NCBI GenBank assembly: GCA_011032825.1
Contig: JAADJZ010000013.1
Coordinates: 186,001-250,000 of the forward strand
Direction of reading: 5' to 3'
DNA length: 64,000 nt
From: Massariosphaeria phaeospora
Taxonomy: Eukaryota; Ascomycota; Dothideomycetes; Pleosporales
Both the position numbers and the translations under genes were made by a program. The notes below the pieces were generated by a model, which was not told the origin of the DNA, did no database searches, and saw only the letters and a list, made by a program, of their open reading frames with translations. Shown piece after piece: positions 11,007 to 21,329 of the stretch; positions within the stretch are counted from its first letter, which is position 1; each line of letters opens with the position of its first letter.

Positions 11007-12504
11007 TAAATGGAGCCGTCAGACGCCATCGGCTCTCGTTTTTGATCTTGTGCATGTTGTACAAACAACTTTGCGGGCCCTTTGATTAGGATTTTCTTGT
11101 ATATATGTTTTGGTTGCGGCGACACTTGCGTGGAAAAAGCACATACTGAAGTCTGAAAGATAGATAGAGTTAGACGTTCAGTCAAATAAAAATCCTACTA
11201 TCGCCCGAAGTGCCATTTCGGAACTGTGTTCGGGTCAGCTAATTTTCCGGTTCGGTGCGCTGGGCCGAAAAAAATGGAGAAGACTCAACAACAGACGGTT
11301 GAACAGAGAGCACGTTGTATGAGCTTTGAATACGCTAGACGACATCGAAGAGAATTCATTGTTCTGGGAATCCCGTTTTTGCCAGCTTGATCTTCCTTCG
11401 CAGGTCGAGTTCCTGCGGCTTTTGTCAGTCACGAACGTACTCCTAGGTTCGTCTCCAACGTCCGGCCGCGGACGAACAATGACTGGTCACGGTTAATCGA
11501 TGGCATATGGCTCTTGGTATACCTGAGAACGTCGCTAAAGGGGACGAGCCTGATGCGACGTTCTGGGTATCGATTTCGTCGTTCCTCAATTCACTGATTG
11601 ATGGGGAAACGCAAACATATCGGCCGTGATGCAGGGTCTGTCGGGCTACAGCATAGAGGCCAAAGAGATGCGTGCATACAAGAAGGTGGACCAGTTCGCG
11701 CGTCGTTAGCAGCTGTTCTTTGAGATTGTGGGGATCTTAGTTCTGTCCCACCCTGAGTGGAACTGTATTGTATAGGGGGGTGTATGTCTTGTCTTCTTGG
11801 TAAGCCCACATATAGCTATAAGAGGCTGCTAGTATAGTGCAGTGTCGTACTAACGAAACGATTCAGCTTAGCAGTAACTACGCCAGCTTTTTCGAAAAAT
11901 TGGACGAGATGAGATATTGGCGAACATGACAGCAAGGCTCCTAGGCTACGCTGATCACCCCCAAAGGCTTTAGAATAGGGGGTCAGGACGCTACCAAGAT
12001 TTTCGTCAATCAACGTGGCGGTGAGCTTACCTGGGGAGTGAAATCGAACCTCTAATCGTCGAGCCAGGAGAGCGTGACAAATTCAGCCTCGTCCATAGAC
12101 TGCTCTAGACCCTATTTAATATTCGATTTCAAAGCCTCCTTGAGCGGCTCAAATAACATCAGGACCTGTTCGAGTTTCGAATTCTAGATGTGATGCGAGA
12201 CGGACAAAGCGGTTATACGATCAATTGACGATGTCGAAGCAATTCAAGCGAATACGAACGAATTGCGTAGTGAGCGCCCTCTAAACTCTGAGCAAAGAAT
12301 CGCAAGCTCGTACAAGGGATATAATTGTTCTGGAAGCTAGTATTATTTGTAGATATACGGATTTGGAGTGCGAAAGTCGGGGGAGCCCGGATCCTGTGCT
12401 TGGAACAATGATGATCCAATGTATACGTCATGGAACCGGCGAAACAACCCCCAACCACACTTCCACCTCCTCCGATCACGCAGCATCTCGCCGTTCAGAT
12501 TCTA
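11007..12504. other. Decayed, A+T-richer region (left part)
   Basis: No intact ORF. Fragments that read like former coding sequence occur on the plus strand, for example around 11325-11425 (a frame containing TLDDIEENSLFWESRF) and 12220-12320 (SIDDVEAIQANTNELRSE), separated by stops and frame changes. They precede the broken NACHT segment and could be its N-terminal half, but that link is inference. Confidence 0.5.
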
Positions 12505-12960
12505 GAATTCTTTGGTTGGAAGGTAAGTGGCATTGGCACAAGTACAGGATATGGCTAATAAGGAGAAAGCTAAACTAGGATTCGGTAAAACGATCCTCTC
12601 CGTATCATTCAATCACTAAGGACATCCTAGTTAGTATCGGTAATAGCGAAGCTGAAAACGACCTCGAGTCTATAGTTGCGTACTTCCATTTTGACGCCCA
12701 GAAAACAAGCAAGTGCACATACCGGGACGCATTGAGAGCTTTGAATACCCAACTAGTGCGCCTTTGCCGCCAGGATGGAGAAGCTATTGACGCCGTATCC
12801 TTACTAATGGACGAGAGCGGCAGCGGCCAAGCTGCGGCGTCCAAAAGCGAGCTGGTTGAAGCGTTCCTACGTTGCGTGTCTTGGAATGCGGTCAATTTTA
12901 ATCCTATACTAGATTCAAGATTTGCTTGAACGACGACTTAGAAGACTCGAGGATAAACAG
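12505..12960 (+). pseudogene. NACHT-type NTPase (NLR-like) pseudogene fragment
   Basis: A phosphate-binding loop and downstream NACHT sequence are visible in broken frames. Bases 12507-12522 read LWLEG up to a GTAAGT donor; a 56-base intron-like segment with branch-like GCTAAAC and acceptor CTAG (12523-12578) follows, and removing it gives LWLEGFGKTILS, a Walker A context. After a stop and a frame shift near 12610-12630 the frame resumes as DILVSIGNSEAENDLES then VAYFHFDAQKTS and LRALNTQLVRLC, which matches the strand following Walker A in fungal NLRs (VAYFYFDF...LRSLL.QLC). It stops at 12927-12929 and no ankyrin, WD40 or TPR repeats follow. Fungal NLRs act in non-self recognition; this copy is dead. 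Confidence 0.72.
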
Positions 12961-14353
12961 GCAACCTTACTTTCGTTCAGAAGATACAGAATCTTGGGTC
13001 TGAGTATCAGTAAGTGCATCGCTTTGTTGGGCTCATTACAACTCCACAAAGCTTTACTTAATTAACAGCGAAGGAATTCCAGGAGGTTGTTACTCAAGCT
13101 CCTACTTTGCTCACTTAGGTTGGTTTGAAAGGGTAGTGGCAATACCTTGTTAAGTGTATTCCGAGTGAAGCCCAAGTATGTATCGTGTTAGCTAGTAGTC
13201 TAGAATAATTTGCCACATGCACATCCTCTAGTCTTTTCAACAATGTCAACGACCAAGTATACAGGCACACACGTTTGCCGACCAAACGCTCTACTATTGT
13301 AAATTCATGTTCAAATTTGCTTCTAGCCTTACTAAATAGATTAATCCAATAAATGAACACTTTCTAATCTATAGAGCTTAGCTTCGATCTCAGCAGCTGT
13401 GCTACAAGAGCAGTATAAACACTATCATTCCTCACTGCACACGATACGCGCGATCCTAGCATTTGCGAAAGGGCGTACGCCTTAATATCCCTAAATGTAC
13501 TTGAACTTCATAGCTGTAATAGCCCTACCTTGTATTATCAACTAATTTGTTGTAGAGAATATATTCTTGTATAACAATATACAGTAGAGACTAAATTGCA
13601 CAAGCAATGCGTAACTATCACACTAGCTCTAAGTAAGCTCTGTGATCTTTCAAATATAAGAAAATCTTTCTTCTTTACCTCTATTTCTGTACAAACACAA
13701 ACCTAATAAGAAGAAACCCCGTAAGCAGGAGATATGTAGGACCCAAGTACCTAGCATAGTACATCTTTCATCGAGCTAGGACACGAGACTAAAGCTTGAT
13801 TAGGACGACCGGGTCACAGAGTCTTCTCTGCTCTACTTACCTTTTCCATAACCTAGTTCTACCTCCAAGGTTGGTATTAGGCGAGCAGAAATTCTCTAGA
13901 TTTCGCATATAGAGGAATGCTCGGCGGTGTTTAGTTATTAGCAAGGGGATCGATTGGTAAGTCCGAGTAGTAGTAAATCGAGAACCTAACCGGGCTTTCA
14001 TACGCTCAGCGAAGACACATATTAGTTAGACAGGCTGTTTGAGATCGAGGAGACTTCAGCTCAAGAGTAAATAATTCGCTGAGCTGTCTGGCTGTACCCT
14101 CGTACTAGAAGCATGAGATATAAACTATTTACAATGTAGAAGTAAGTTGATGATGATGAATGCAAAAGAATGGCCAAGTACTTTTCCGCCGTCGTCGTTC
14201 ATCGGCATTCTGTCCCCACAGACAGCACACACAGCTAGTGTCCACGCACCGCACACTCGTGCGTACGAGTCATGACAGCCCGAAACCTTCCAACTACGAG
14301 ACTAGAACCAAAGCTCGGCTCTCAGGTGAGACACCGCCGGGTCAGCCGCGCAC
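12961..14353. other. Decayed, A+T-richer region (right part)
   Basis: 1.4 kb without a supported gene. Composition is visibly richer in A+T than the genic neighbours and all frames are short. It may be the remainder of the NLR-like gene after mutation, but no conserved repeat motif can be read. Confidence 0.5.
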
Positions 14354-15168
14354 TTATCGGGTGATGATAGCTTCGCCCTCAACGCAAACGCCAGGGCTGA
14401 GTAGAAACTTGGGGTTTACCAGGTCGCACGAGAGGCCGGTGAAGCAGGGCGTCAAGGCTTCGCCGCCACATTTATCGCCGAGGTAGGCGACGGCTTTGCA
14501 GATGCCAGGGCTGAGCAGGAACTTGTCGTTATTCTTCTTGCAGATAAGGCCGTCGGAGCAGGGCGTCGATTTCTCGCCGCCGCATTCCTCGCCCTCTGCG
14601 CTGGGAGCGGCTTGACGGGTTGTGATGTCTGCTCCTGGGCCGATTGGAGGGAGGTTGAGGGAGGCGCAGGTCTCCTTGAGGGTGTGTTAGTATCGATGGA
14701 AAACGATGAGAAGGGGAGCGAGAGGGTGCGAACGCACAGGAATGGAGCGCGCGGGGCAGTTCAGGCCTTTTGACACCTGAGTGTCATAGCAGATCTGCTC
14801 GTTGTTGTGTTTGCAGTAGCAGTCCTCGGGGAATGCGGCCAAACACACGTAGTCGCACGCACACGGGTCCTCGGGCGTCTCAATGGGCAGGATCGTGAAT
14901 GTTGGGCATTCCTTTGGGAGCTCGATTCTCGGGCAGGACTGCCCAGCGGCCTTTTGTGCATCCATACATTGCTTTAGATTAGCAACCTTGCACTCGCAGT
15001 CCTAAATGGAGTAAATATGATGTCGCGAGGTTGACGGCGCAGGGAAGTACTGACTGGTCCTAGTTGTGTGAGACAGGAGGACTCGCAAGTACATGGGTCT
15101 TTTAGATCAACGACGGGTATGGCCATGACCAGAGCAACGAAGGAGGCGAAAATGAATGTGGACTTCAT
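14354..15168 (-). CDS. Secreted cysteine-rich protein with duplicated CGG-C-C module (232 aa)
   Basis: Three exons on the minus strand, 15168-15055, 15001-14738 and 14674-14354, all join in phase 0. The start gives a signal peptide (MKSTFIFASFVALVMA). Exons 1-2 carry a first Cys-rich region (CTCESSCLTQLGP joined to DCECKVANLKQC) and a similar one (CACDYVCLAAFPEDCYCK). Exon 3 encodes two tandem copies of a ~38-residue module: ECGGEKSTPCSDGLICK ending in KFLLSPGIC, and KCGGEALTPCFTGLSCD ending in KFLLSPGVC. The mature protein has over twenty cysteines in even-looking pairs, typical of a disulphide-locked apoplastic protein. It could be an effector-like or cell-surface protein; no function is established. 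A TATA box lies ~92 bases upstream. Confidence 0.82.
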
Positions 15169-16377
15169 GGTGGAGGTTTGTGTAGGTAGAAGAAGTGCTG
15201 AACCGAATGGTGGAATTGTCTGGTGGAATGATGTTGTTTTAGCGAGCTCTTGTACACTCTTATATAGGGAAAAAGTAGGAGCCAAGCCCAACAACACCTG
15301 TAATCAGAGTTCGTACGAATACCCAGGTAGGCTTATGGTGCGAAGTCTTGATGGGGCCGGGATGACGAGAGGATGCCTCGTGGAGCCGCGTCAACGCACG
15401 AGCCAACATACCAACATCCTTCCACGGCGGAGTACGGGCGGGAAGGATCGGTCCCCATAACGAAACACTCGGCGATTGGTCCAGTCCTTGGAATCAAATA
15501 GTTTCGTGACCATGTTGGTCCCTGTAACAAAGTTGGTGTTACTGCTCAGCTGTTATTGTTGTAATCATCTATTTCTCAGGAAATTGCTAGGGGCAGAGGG
15601 CTGACATTGTGTGTTTCAACCTTACGCCTCCGCCAGAGCTGGATGTCAGGTCGCCACTTGGCAAACATTTTCTGGGGAAGTGGAGCTCGCGGGATCTTTG
15701 AACGGGCAGAGCCGTGGCGCTGGTAAATACGGGCGTCGCCAAGGCCGACGATCTGCGCTGCTGCAAGGGGATATTGCGACGGCCTGGAACCTCCATGCAT
15801 TTTGCAGGTAACCTGATCGAAAGATGGGGTAATGGGCACTAGTGGGTAGGTGTTGTATGCTCCCATCCCGCTCATTAGTCTCCCGGGAGTATGTCCCAAC
15901 AGAAAGGCCCAGGCCACCATCGGCTTACGGCTCGCCTTGAAAATTAAGTGTCTTACAACTTCCTCGGTAAATAGTAAATGCTGCTTATAGTGGATAGTCG
16001 CGATCAAGGCCGGCTGAGTTTTCGCAGGTATCAGAGTTTCCATGCGGACGACTGTTAATTATTACGACTTGGTAAGGCGGAGGACGAGAGATCTGGGCCG
16101 TTAGTGTCCGCGAACACGTGAATGCGCCGAGCACAAGATATTGGTTTCCCGACGTGGTTTTCCTCGTACGTAAAAGTTAATGAGACAAACAGGAACTGGC
16201 AACTGCTGGTGTGGATATGTCCGGCGTCATTGCGGTATGCTTGTAGGAGGCGTTCACATCCGCTAGCACAATCGGCATACCGCCTACCAGCAGCGAGCTA
16301 GTGATGTCAGAGTGGCCGGGAAAGACGGACCTCAAACCAAACGCAGAAGTGATGGGGACGTCGAAAGTGTTGGGATT
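15169..16377. other. Intergenic region between two minus-strand genes
   Basis: 1.2 kb containing the Cys-rich gene's promoter and the 3' flank of the reductase gene. A 155-codon minus-strand frame at 15576-16043 is noted but not supported. Confidence 0.5.
15259..15266 (-). promoter_or_regulatory. TATA box of the Cys-rich secreted gene
   Basis: TATATAAG on the minus strand, about 92 bases upstream of the ATG at 15168. Confidence 0.6.
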
Positions 16378-17400
16378 TCAAATTTTACTTCTCGTCTTGG
16401 CCTTGTCCCGATTTTCCTGCGCCATGCGAAGCAAAGCGTACAGCGTCTGCATCCTCGGCATCTCGAAGCCCCTTTCTCTTGCTATCCGTATGGGGTTGCC
16501 TAAGATGACCTCCAGCTCCATTGTCTTGTCCTGCTCCCAGTCCAAAGCCATGCTGGGCTTACTACCGCTCGTGTTCTTCTGGGTACTGCGCAGGATCCGC
16601 TCTGGGGTCGCGAACTCTGCTGGAAAGGGCTTGCCTAGGACTTTGGGCGCAGTCGCAAGGACCTCTTCCATTACGCCTTTCAAATGAATGGCCATTTCCT
16701 CGTCATTGGACATGGCGTAGTTGGATACGCAGCCGGCCAAGACGGACGAGGGGTTCATGGAGGCGTTAATGGCAATCTTATGCCATCTGACGAGCTGGAG
16801 CTTCGCGTGGTCGTAAGCTTCGGCGTCATCAACGCCGCTTGCCTTCAACAGCTGAATGAATCGGTCGTTCTGACCCGCTACCCGGGCATCCGAGCTCTTT
16901 GCGCCCCCAGTGTCGAGGTGCGGAAGGTATGGACCGCTGTTGATCCGCGTCCAACGGTTGTGTTTGATCTGCCCGTGGCTTGGTTGCGCGCAGCTCGCAA
17001 TGGTAACGGCACTGCAGACGGCTGCATCCGGGAACCGCTGCGCATATGGTGTCTCCACGCCCAGGCCGTTCTGGATCAGCACGATTCCCGTCTTGCCATA
17101 CACCAAGCCCTCCAGTATCGCCGAGTCGTCGCTGACATCAGGCAGCGCCTTCGTGCTGACGACGATGTAGTCCCACTGTACGCCGCTCTTGCGCGCTTCA
17201 TCAGGGTTCGCGAACGTGTTCGACGGTACGAAGGTATAGTTGCCGTACTGGGGAGACGTGATGGTGAAGCCGTTCGCCTTGACCGCGCTGTAGTTGGACC
17301 TGCAGATGACTGAGACATGGACATCCGGAGCCTGGGCCAGCCGGGACGCGTAGAAAGCGCCAATGGCGCCAGCGCCAACAATGAGAATTTTGGTGGACAT
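16378..17400 (-). CDS. Ketopantoate reductase-like protein (ApbA/PanE family)
   Basis: A single exon encodes 340 residues, within the usual 300-380 range. The N-terminus is an NADPH-binding Rossmann fold with GAGAIG at residues 9-14. A second family block reads WDYIVVSTKALPD, and IQNGLGVE marks the end of the nucleotide-binding domain. The C-terminal helical domain has RWHKIAINASMNPSSVLAG, whose Lys and Asn fit the catalytic positions of 2-dehydropantoate 2-reductase, the NADPH step from ketopantoate to pantoate in pantothenate/CoA synthesis. Fungi often have several paralogues of unproven substrate, so the family is firm while the exact reaction is inferred. The ATG is the first in frame. 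Confidence 0.88.
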   Translation of the reverse strand: MSTKILIVGAGAIGAFYASRLAQAPDVHVSVICRSNYSAVKANGFTITSPQYGNYTFVPSNTFANPDEARKSGVQWDYIVVSTKALPDVSDDSAILEGLVYGKTGIVLIQNGLGVETPYAQRFPDAAVCSAVTIASCAQPSHGQIKHNRWTRINSGPYLPHLDTGGAKSSDARVAGQNDRFIQLLKASGVDDAEAYDHAKLQLVRWHKIAINASMNPSSVLAGCVSNYAMSNDEEMAIHLKGVMEEVLATAPKVLGKPFPAEFATPERILRSTQKNTSGSKPSMALDWEQDKTMELEVILGNPIRIARERGFEMPRMQTLYALLRMAQENRDKAKTRSKI

Positions 17401-19214
17401 GGAGAAAAAAAGGCGATGGCGGACGAGACGTGGTCGTGGTCGTGAGGGGTCGCGATGGCTTCAACTTCTCGTCAATGGCGTCACTTCAGCCTCGGCAGGT
17501 GCCGGTTCACGCTAACCTTGTCGCCTCTTACACGCATCTGAGCCGTTTTCTTCGATGATATCGCGTCAAAATTTACATCGCCTTACATTGCGATAAGCAC
17601 GCTACATCTTATTTTGGTGCTTCGAGTCCCGTCCCATAAACTAAGCTGTGGGCAGTTCACGGCCGCTAAAGTGGTTAGCGCGCCAAGTCCTCCGGCCTTT
17701 CGCTTCGGCAATCTATCCTCTTTTAATCCACCACATTTCCATCGATTGTAATCTCAATACCTCTACTATCTTGGGGGATGTAGCCCTGCCATGTAATATT
17801 CCCTTTCTCCGGTCGCTACAGAACAGCACCATCGTACCGATATCGCAGTAGGGAACATCACCAGTTGGGCTTTCCAGCACACTACGACAGGCGCACCACG
17901 CCCAGCAGGGTCTTTACAGACATCGCATTAGTTTCCCACGCCTTTCCTCCTCCATAGATTTTGAATTATTGTTACTCTGGTAGTCTCGAATCTAGAATAC
18001 CCAATCTGTTTTGGAAGGTTGGTTCTCACACACATGAAGACGTCTTTGGCCAATTTCAGCACGCGGTTGTTACTCTCAAAATCTCTTACACCAAATCCTT
18101 GAAGCCAGAATTCAGTGCTATTATCAAATCATCGGAGATAATAGGCATTGCTTGTCAAAGACTTGAATAATTGTCGGCGGGATCTGTAAATGTTTCCTAG
18201 CTTCTTTACCCTTCTACAAGATCAAGGCGCTGTTAGATCCGAACCAACTCGGCCAGATGAGACATAATCACAGCCAATGAAAAACGTTTCCAGCCAAAGG
18301 TTGAGCGGTACAGAAACGTAGAAGAGAAGAAATAAGGTGTAGATCACAAGTACAGAAGTGATAAGAAGCGCGCGCTGGAAGAATAGCGCTGCTCCAACGA
18401 GGAGAATGAGGAAGAGCGGTGCGTGTGATCTTGCTTACTATAGTGAAGCAGAGGGAAGCTGAAAAGCAGAAGCAACTTGCGGCCTTGGTCCGGTCGCATG
18501 GACGACAAGCAACAGACCCTTAAATCCAAACAGCCGCATGTGATTACTTCCCAGTCTCTATCTCGTCAATTTCTCTAAGTTCCTCTAAAGAAGTACCAAC
18601 GAAACACTGCGATGGATTTGGTTTCTTGTTGTATAAGAATAGAGTCACACTGCTAGGAGAATTTAGGTCTTGTGAACTTGAAAATTGGCATGAGGTCATG
18701 CATGTAAGTTCATCTGATTTAATTTCATCTTGTGAGAGACTCACAAGCCACAAGCTTTCTCTTCTCTATAAGAGTAAGGAGAAATTGCATGCTAGGTAAA
18801 GCGAATGCCACTAGAATTAATTATTCTCCTTCACTTCATTTTCATATATAGCTGTAAAAGCGTTGTTATTAGAAAGTTGAGTTTCACTAGATAGTGAGGA
18901 AGTAGGGTTGCGTAAGTCGTGAGAGTGAATGCGCCACGTCACGTGAAGAAATAGTCTCCTTAGTCAGCATCGAAGCGCAGCATTGAGCTGCAGCTGGCAA
19001 TCTACGATCTATGACATCATTCGCCGTCAAGACACCGCAACAGCACGCCTTAGCGAGGCCCGGCTATTACCGCTTCACGAAGCTGTCCTGTTTTCAGGTT
19101 TCCTAGGCGACCTAGTCTGTCACAACACAACAACCTTCACATCCATCTCGCATCAACTTCGACCTCATCCTCAACCTCATCCTCAACCTCATCCTCCACA
19201 ACTCAAAAGCAGCC
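17401..19214. other. Divergent intergenic region, partly decayed
   Basis: 1.8 kb between divergently oriented genes. The middle (about 17650-18850) is A+T-rich with only short frames. One 69-codon frame at 17961-18170 reads protein-like but has no recognisable motif. The end is a leader with a 12-base repeat. Confidence 0.5.
19163..19198 (+). repeat. Three tandem copies of a 12-base leader repeat
   Basis: CCTCATCCTCAA occurs twice, followed by CCTCATCCTCCA, directly before the ATG at 19215. Confidence 0.85.
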
Positions 19215-20192
19215 ATGATTCCTGCTTCACTACGCTTCATCCTACCCGGACCCGCTCCCGATTCAGGGCCAGAATGGCAGCCGGGTCAAACCTCCTCCCC
19301 CGCTACGCCCAGGACCGCCGATTCCTCATGCTCAAACTCCCCCATCGAGCTTTGGGAATACCAAGAGAGTCTTGCGAGCTGGCAACTTCGGCAAGAAAAG
19401 GAGGAGAAAATTGAGGGGCGCAGGGAAGCGCTACGCGAGGCTCTGCGTGGCGATACAAACGTGTTGTTGTATCGTTACTACGAGTACCTCGAGCTTTTCC
19501 CGCTTGCGCCTGGCGAATGTGCCAACCAATACTATACAAATCTACTGGCTAATCAACCTTGGCCGGAAGATCATGAGATCGAGGGGCTAGAGGATCACGA
19601 CCAGTATGACCGCGCGAAGGCCATTTACTACGAAAAACACTGCTGGTGGCACCTGCTCACGCTGAGCCCCGAGGAAATCAAGAGGGGCGCATGGCTCTAC
19701 GACAACACCGAGATACCGACGACGGAAAAGGCACTGACACCACAATATATAGCTTATCACGCGATAACTAAGTCTAACTTTAGTCTAAGAAGCTGCCGCA
19801 GCCTTTCGAACACTCATTTCAGACGACTAGCCGAACAACGCGATCCATCCTGTGTACAGCCCGCCCAGAGGCCAGATCTGCAGGACCGACAAGATCGCAG
19901 GGTGGATGTCGATTGGCTTTGCTTCTTTCCGCTTGATCTTGTCCCACACGCTCGGCAACGCTTCAGCGCCCCATTTCCTGCGCATGGCTTCATAGTGCTG
20001 CTTGTCATACAGATTCCAGAACTCGTCCTCGGTGTAAAAGGAGTACGCGTACAACACCTTCATGCCATGCAGCTCCCGCAACACTTCTTCCATGCGCCTG
20101 TTTACCTTCCGGAATTCCTTCGGATCCTCGAACATGCCGCCCCAGACGCCAAAGTTGATTGTCAACTCCCCGGCGCTATGGGTCAGCTCTGA
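19215..20192 (+). CDS. Unrecognised protein; 3' half overlaps the sterol-reductase gene antisense
   Basis: The frame starts at an ATG behind a typical CT-rich leader. About the first 180 residues look like real coding sequence: a Pro/Ser-rich N-terminus, then charged helices (EGRREALREALRGDTNVLL, AKAIYYEKHCWWHLLTLS). I recognise no family. Beyond about 19760 the sequence changes character and from 19827 it is the exact antisense of the next gene, so the listed C-terminus is probably not native. Either the true stop was lost by truncation, an undetected intron ends the gene, or the transcripts truly overlap. None of the modules of the 22.9-38.5 kb family was found in it. Confidence 0.45.
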   Translation: MIPASLRFILPGPAPDSGPEWQPGQTSSPATPRTADSSCSNSPIELWEYQESLASWQLRQEKEEKIEGRREALREALRGDTNVLLYRYYEYLELFPLAPGECANQYYTNLLANQPWPEDHEIEGLEDHDQYDRAKAIYYEKHCWWHLLTLSPEEIKRGAWLYDNTEIPTTEKALTPQYIAYHAITKSNFSLRSCRSLSNTHFRRLAEQRDPSCVQPAQRPDLQDRQDRRVDVDWLCFFPLDLVPHARQRFSAPFPAHGFIVLLVIQIPELVLGVKGVRVQHLHAMQLPQHFFHAPVYLPEFLRILEHAAPDAKVDCQLPGAMGQL

Positions 20193-21329
20193 ATGGCTCT
20201 TCTTTTCTATTTCCTTTTGTTTCTTTATCTTCCAGAACGGACTTCCCCAGGCCTCGCCCTTGCGTCTAATCGGACACACCCACAGCGGCCAGATGTCCAG
20301 CTCGTTTTTCACGTACTCGACAAACTTGACGCTCGACTTGATGGGCAGCATGAGGTCCTGCACAATGCTTTCTTCGGGTCCTCCACACGCGTGCATGCCT
20401 CGGTATACTGCGCGCGTCTTGAGCAATGGGTTGGCGATCGTGCGGGTAAACTTGTTGCTTGGGATCTTCCAGTAATCGAAAAACGACTCTGCAGTCCAGA
20501 ATGCGCCTCGGTCATAACGAAAGAGATATGATTCTATGGGCACGATTTCTGTATGTGTGGGCGAGGGCGTGCCTTTGGCGTGGCGGTAATACCATGGCGA
20601 TGTTGCACGGTCGAATCGCTGGAAAGGTAGCGATCGATCGAGTTTCGAGACCATGCGGCCGGTTATGACGGTCCCGTGGGTCGGGCTAAATAGAATTCCC
20701 TCAATGAACTGCAAATCCAAGCTTTTCTCCTTGTCATCGCAGAGCCGTTCTAGCATGTCGATGTGTTCCTGAACGCTACCAGTGCGGTGGTACGTAAGCT
20801 CGACGTACTTCTTCGCCTCGATCAGCCGGACCTTGAGCAGCGTGACGACCCCGAGAGTTCCCAGACTGCAGCGCGCACTCTCAAACAGATCGGCGTTCAG
20901 CCCGCCTTTCTCTGCGCGCACGATGCGTCCGTCGCCGAGTATGACTTCGATCTCCGTGATGCAGCAATCAAACAGTCCTTCCTTCCAGCAGGAGCTCTCG
21001 CCGCTGGCCCCGCTGAAGCCGCCGCCGACGGTGATGCCGGGAAATTCCATGACGACAGGCGGCATGAGGCCGTGCTTGAGCGTTCCCGTGAGGAGCGCAT
21101 CGAGAGGCACATTGGGCTCTACGACGGCCGTAAATGTGTTCTTGTCGATAGAGAGGATGTGGTTTAGGTGAGAGATGTTCAAGGCTGGCGTCGAGGGGTC
21201 GCGAGTCCGGGTTGAGTTTGTGGAACCATGGTCAATGCGGAAGGGTATCTTGGAGGCATGGAATGTGGTGACTTGACCTGCTAGCTCCCATATTGCGCGG
21301 TTATGAGACGTTTTAGTGTAGGTACCCAT
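19827..21329 (-). CDS. FAD-dependent Delta(24)-sterol reductase-like protein (DHCR24/DIM family)
   Basis: A single exon encodes 500 residues. The N-terminal half is a PCMH-type FAD domain: HILSIDKNTFTAVVEPNVP, then MPPVVMEFPGITVGGGFSG and the following ESSCWKEGLFDCC and EVILGDGRIVRA. The C-terminal half has the DWARF1/DHCR24-type blocks PSNKFTRTIANPLLKTR, VYRGMH and IWPLWVCPIR. In animals and plants such enzymes reduce the C24 double bond of sterols using NADPH and FAD. Ascomycetes make ergosterol without that reduction, so the substrate here is open. Many filamentous fungi carry members of this family. The 3' end lies tail-to-tail with, and antisense to, the unknown ORF starting at 19215. 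Confidence 0.85.
   Translation of the reverse strand: MGTYTKTSHNRAIWELAGQVTTFHASKIPFRIDHGSTNSTRTRDPSTPALNISHLNHILSIDKNTFTAVVEPNVPLDALLTGTLKHGLMPPVVMEFPGITVGGGFSGASGESSCWKEGLFDCCITEIEVILGDGRIVRAEKGGLNADLFESARCSLGTLGVVTLLKVRLIEAKKYVELTYHRTGSVQEHIDMLERLCDDKEKSLDLQFIEGILFSPTHGTVITGRMVSKLDRSLPFQRFDRATSPWYYRHAKGTPSPTHTEIVPIESYLFRYDRGAFWTAESFFDYWKIPSNKFTRTIANPLLKTRAVYRGMHACGGPEESIVQDLMLPIKSSVKFVEYVKNELDIWPLWVCPIRRKGEAWGSPFWKIKKQKEIEKKSHSELTHSAGELTINFGVWGGMFEDPKEFRKVNRRMEEVLRELHGMKVLYAYSFYTEDEFWNLYDKQHYEAMRRKWGAEALPSVWDKIKRKEAKPIDIHPAILSVLQIWPLGGLYTGWIALFG

Noticed and set aside
12020..12090. tRNA-like B box (GGTTCGATTTC on the minus strand)
   Set aside because: No matching acceptor stem, T-stem pairing fails at one position and no A box at the right distance.
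15576..16043. 155-codon minus-strand frame
   Set aside because: Starts with a plausible ATG but has no recognisable motif, no leader, and is flanked by non-coding composition; could be a remnant.
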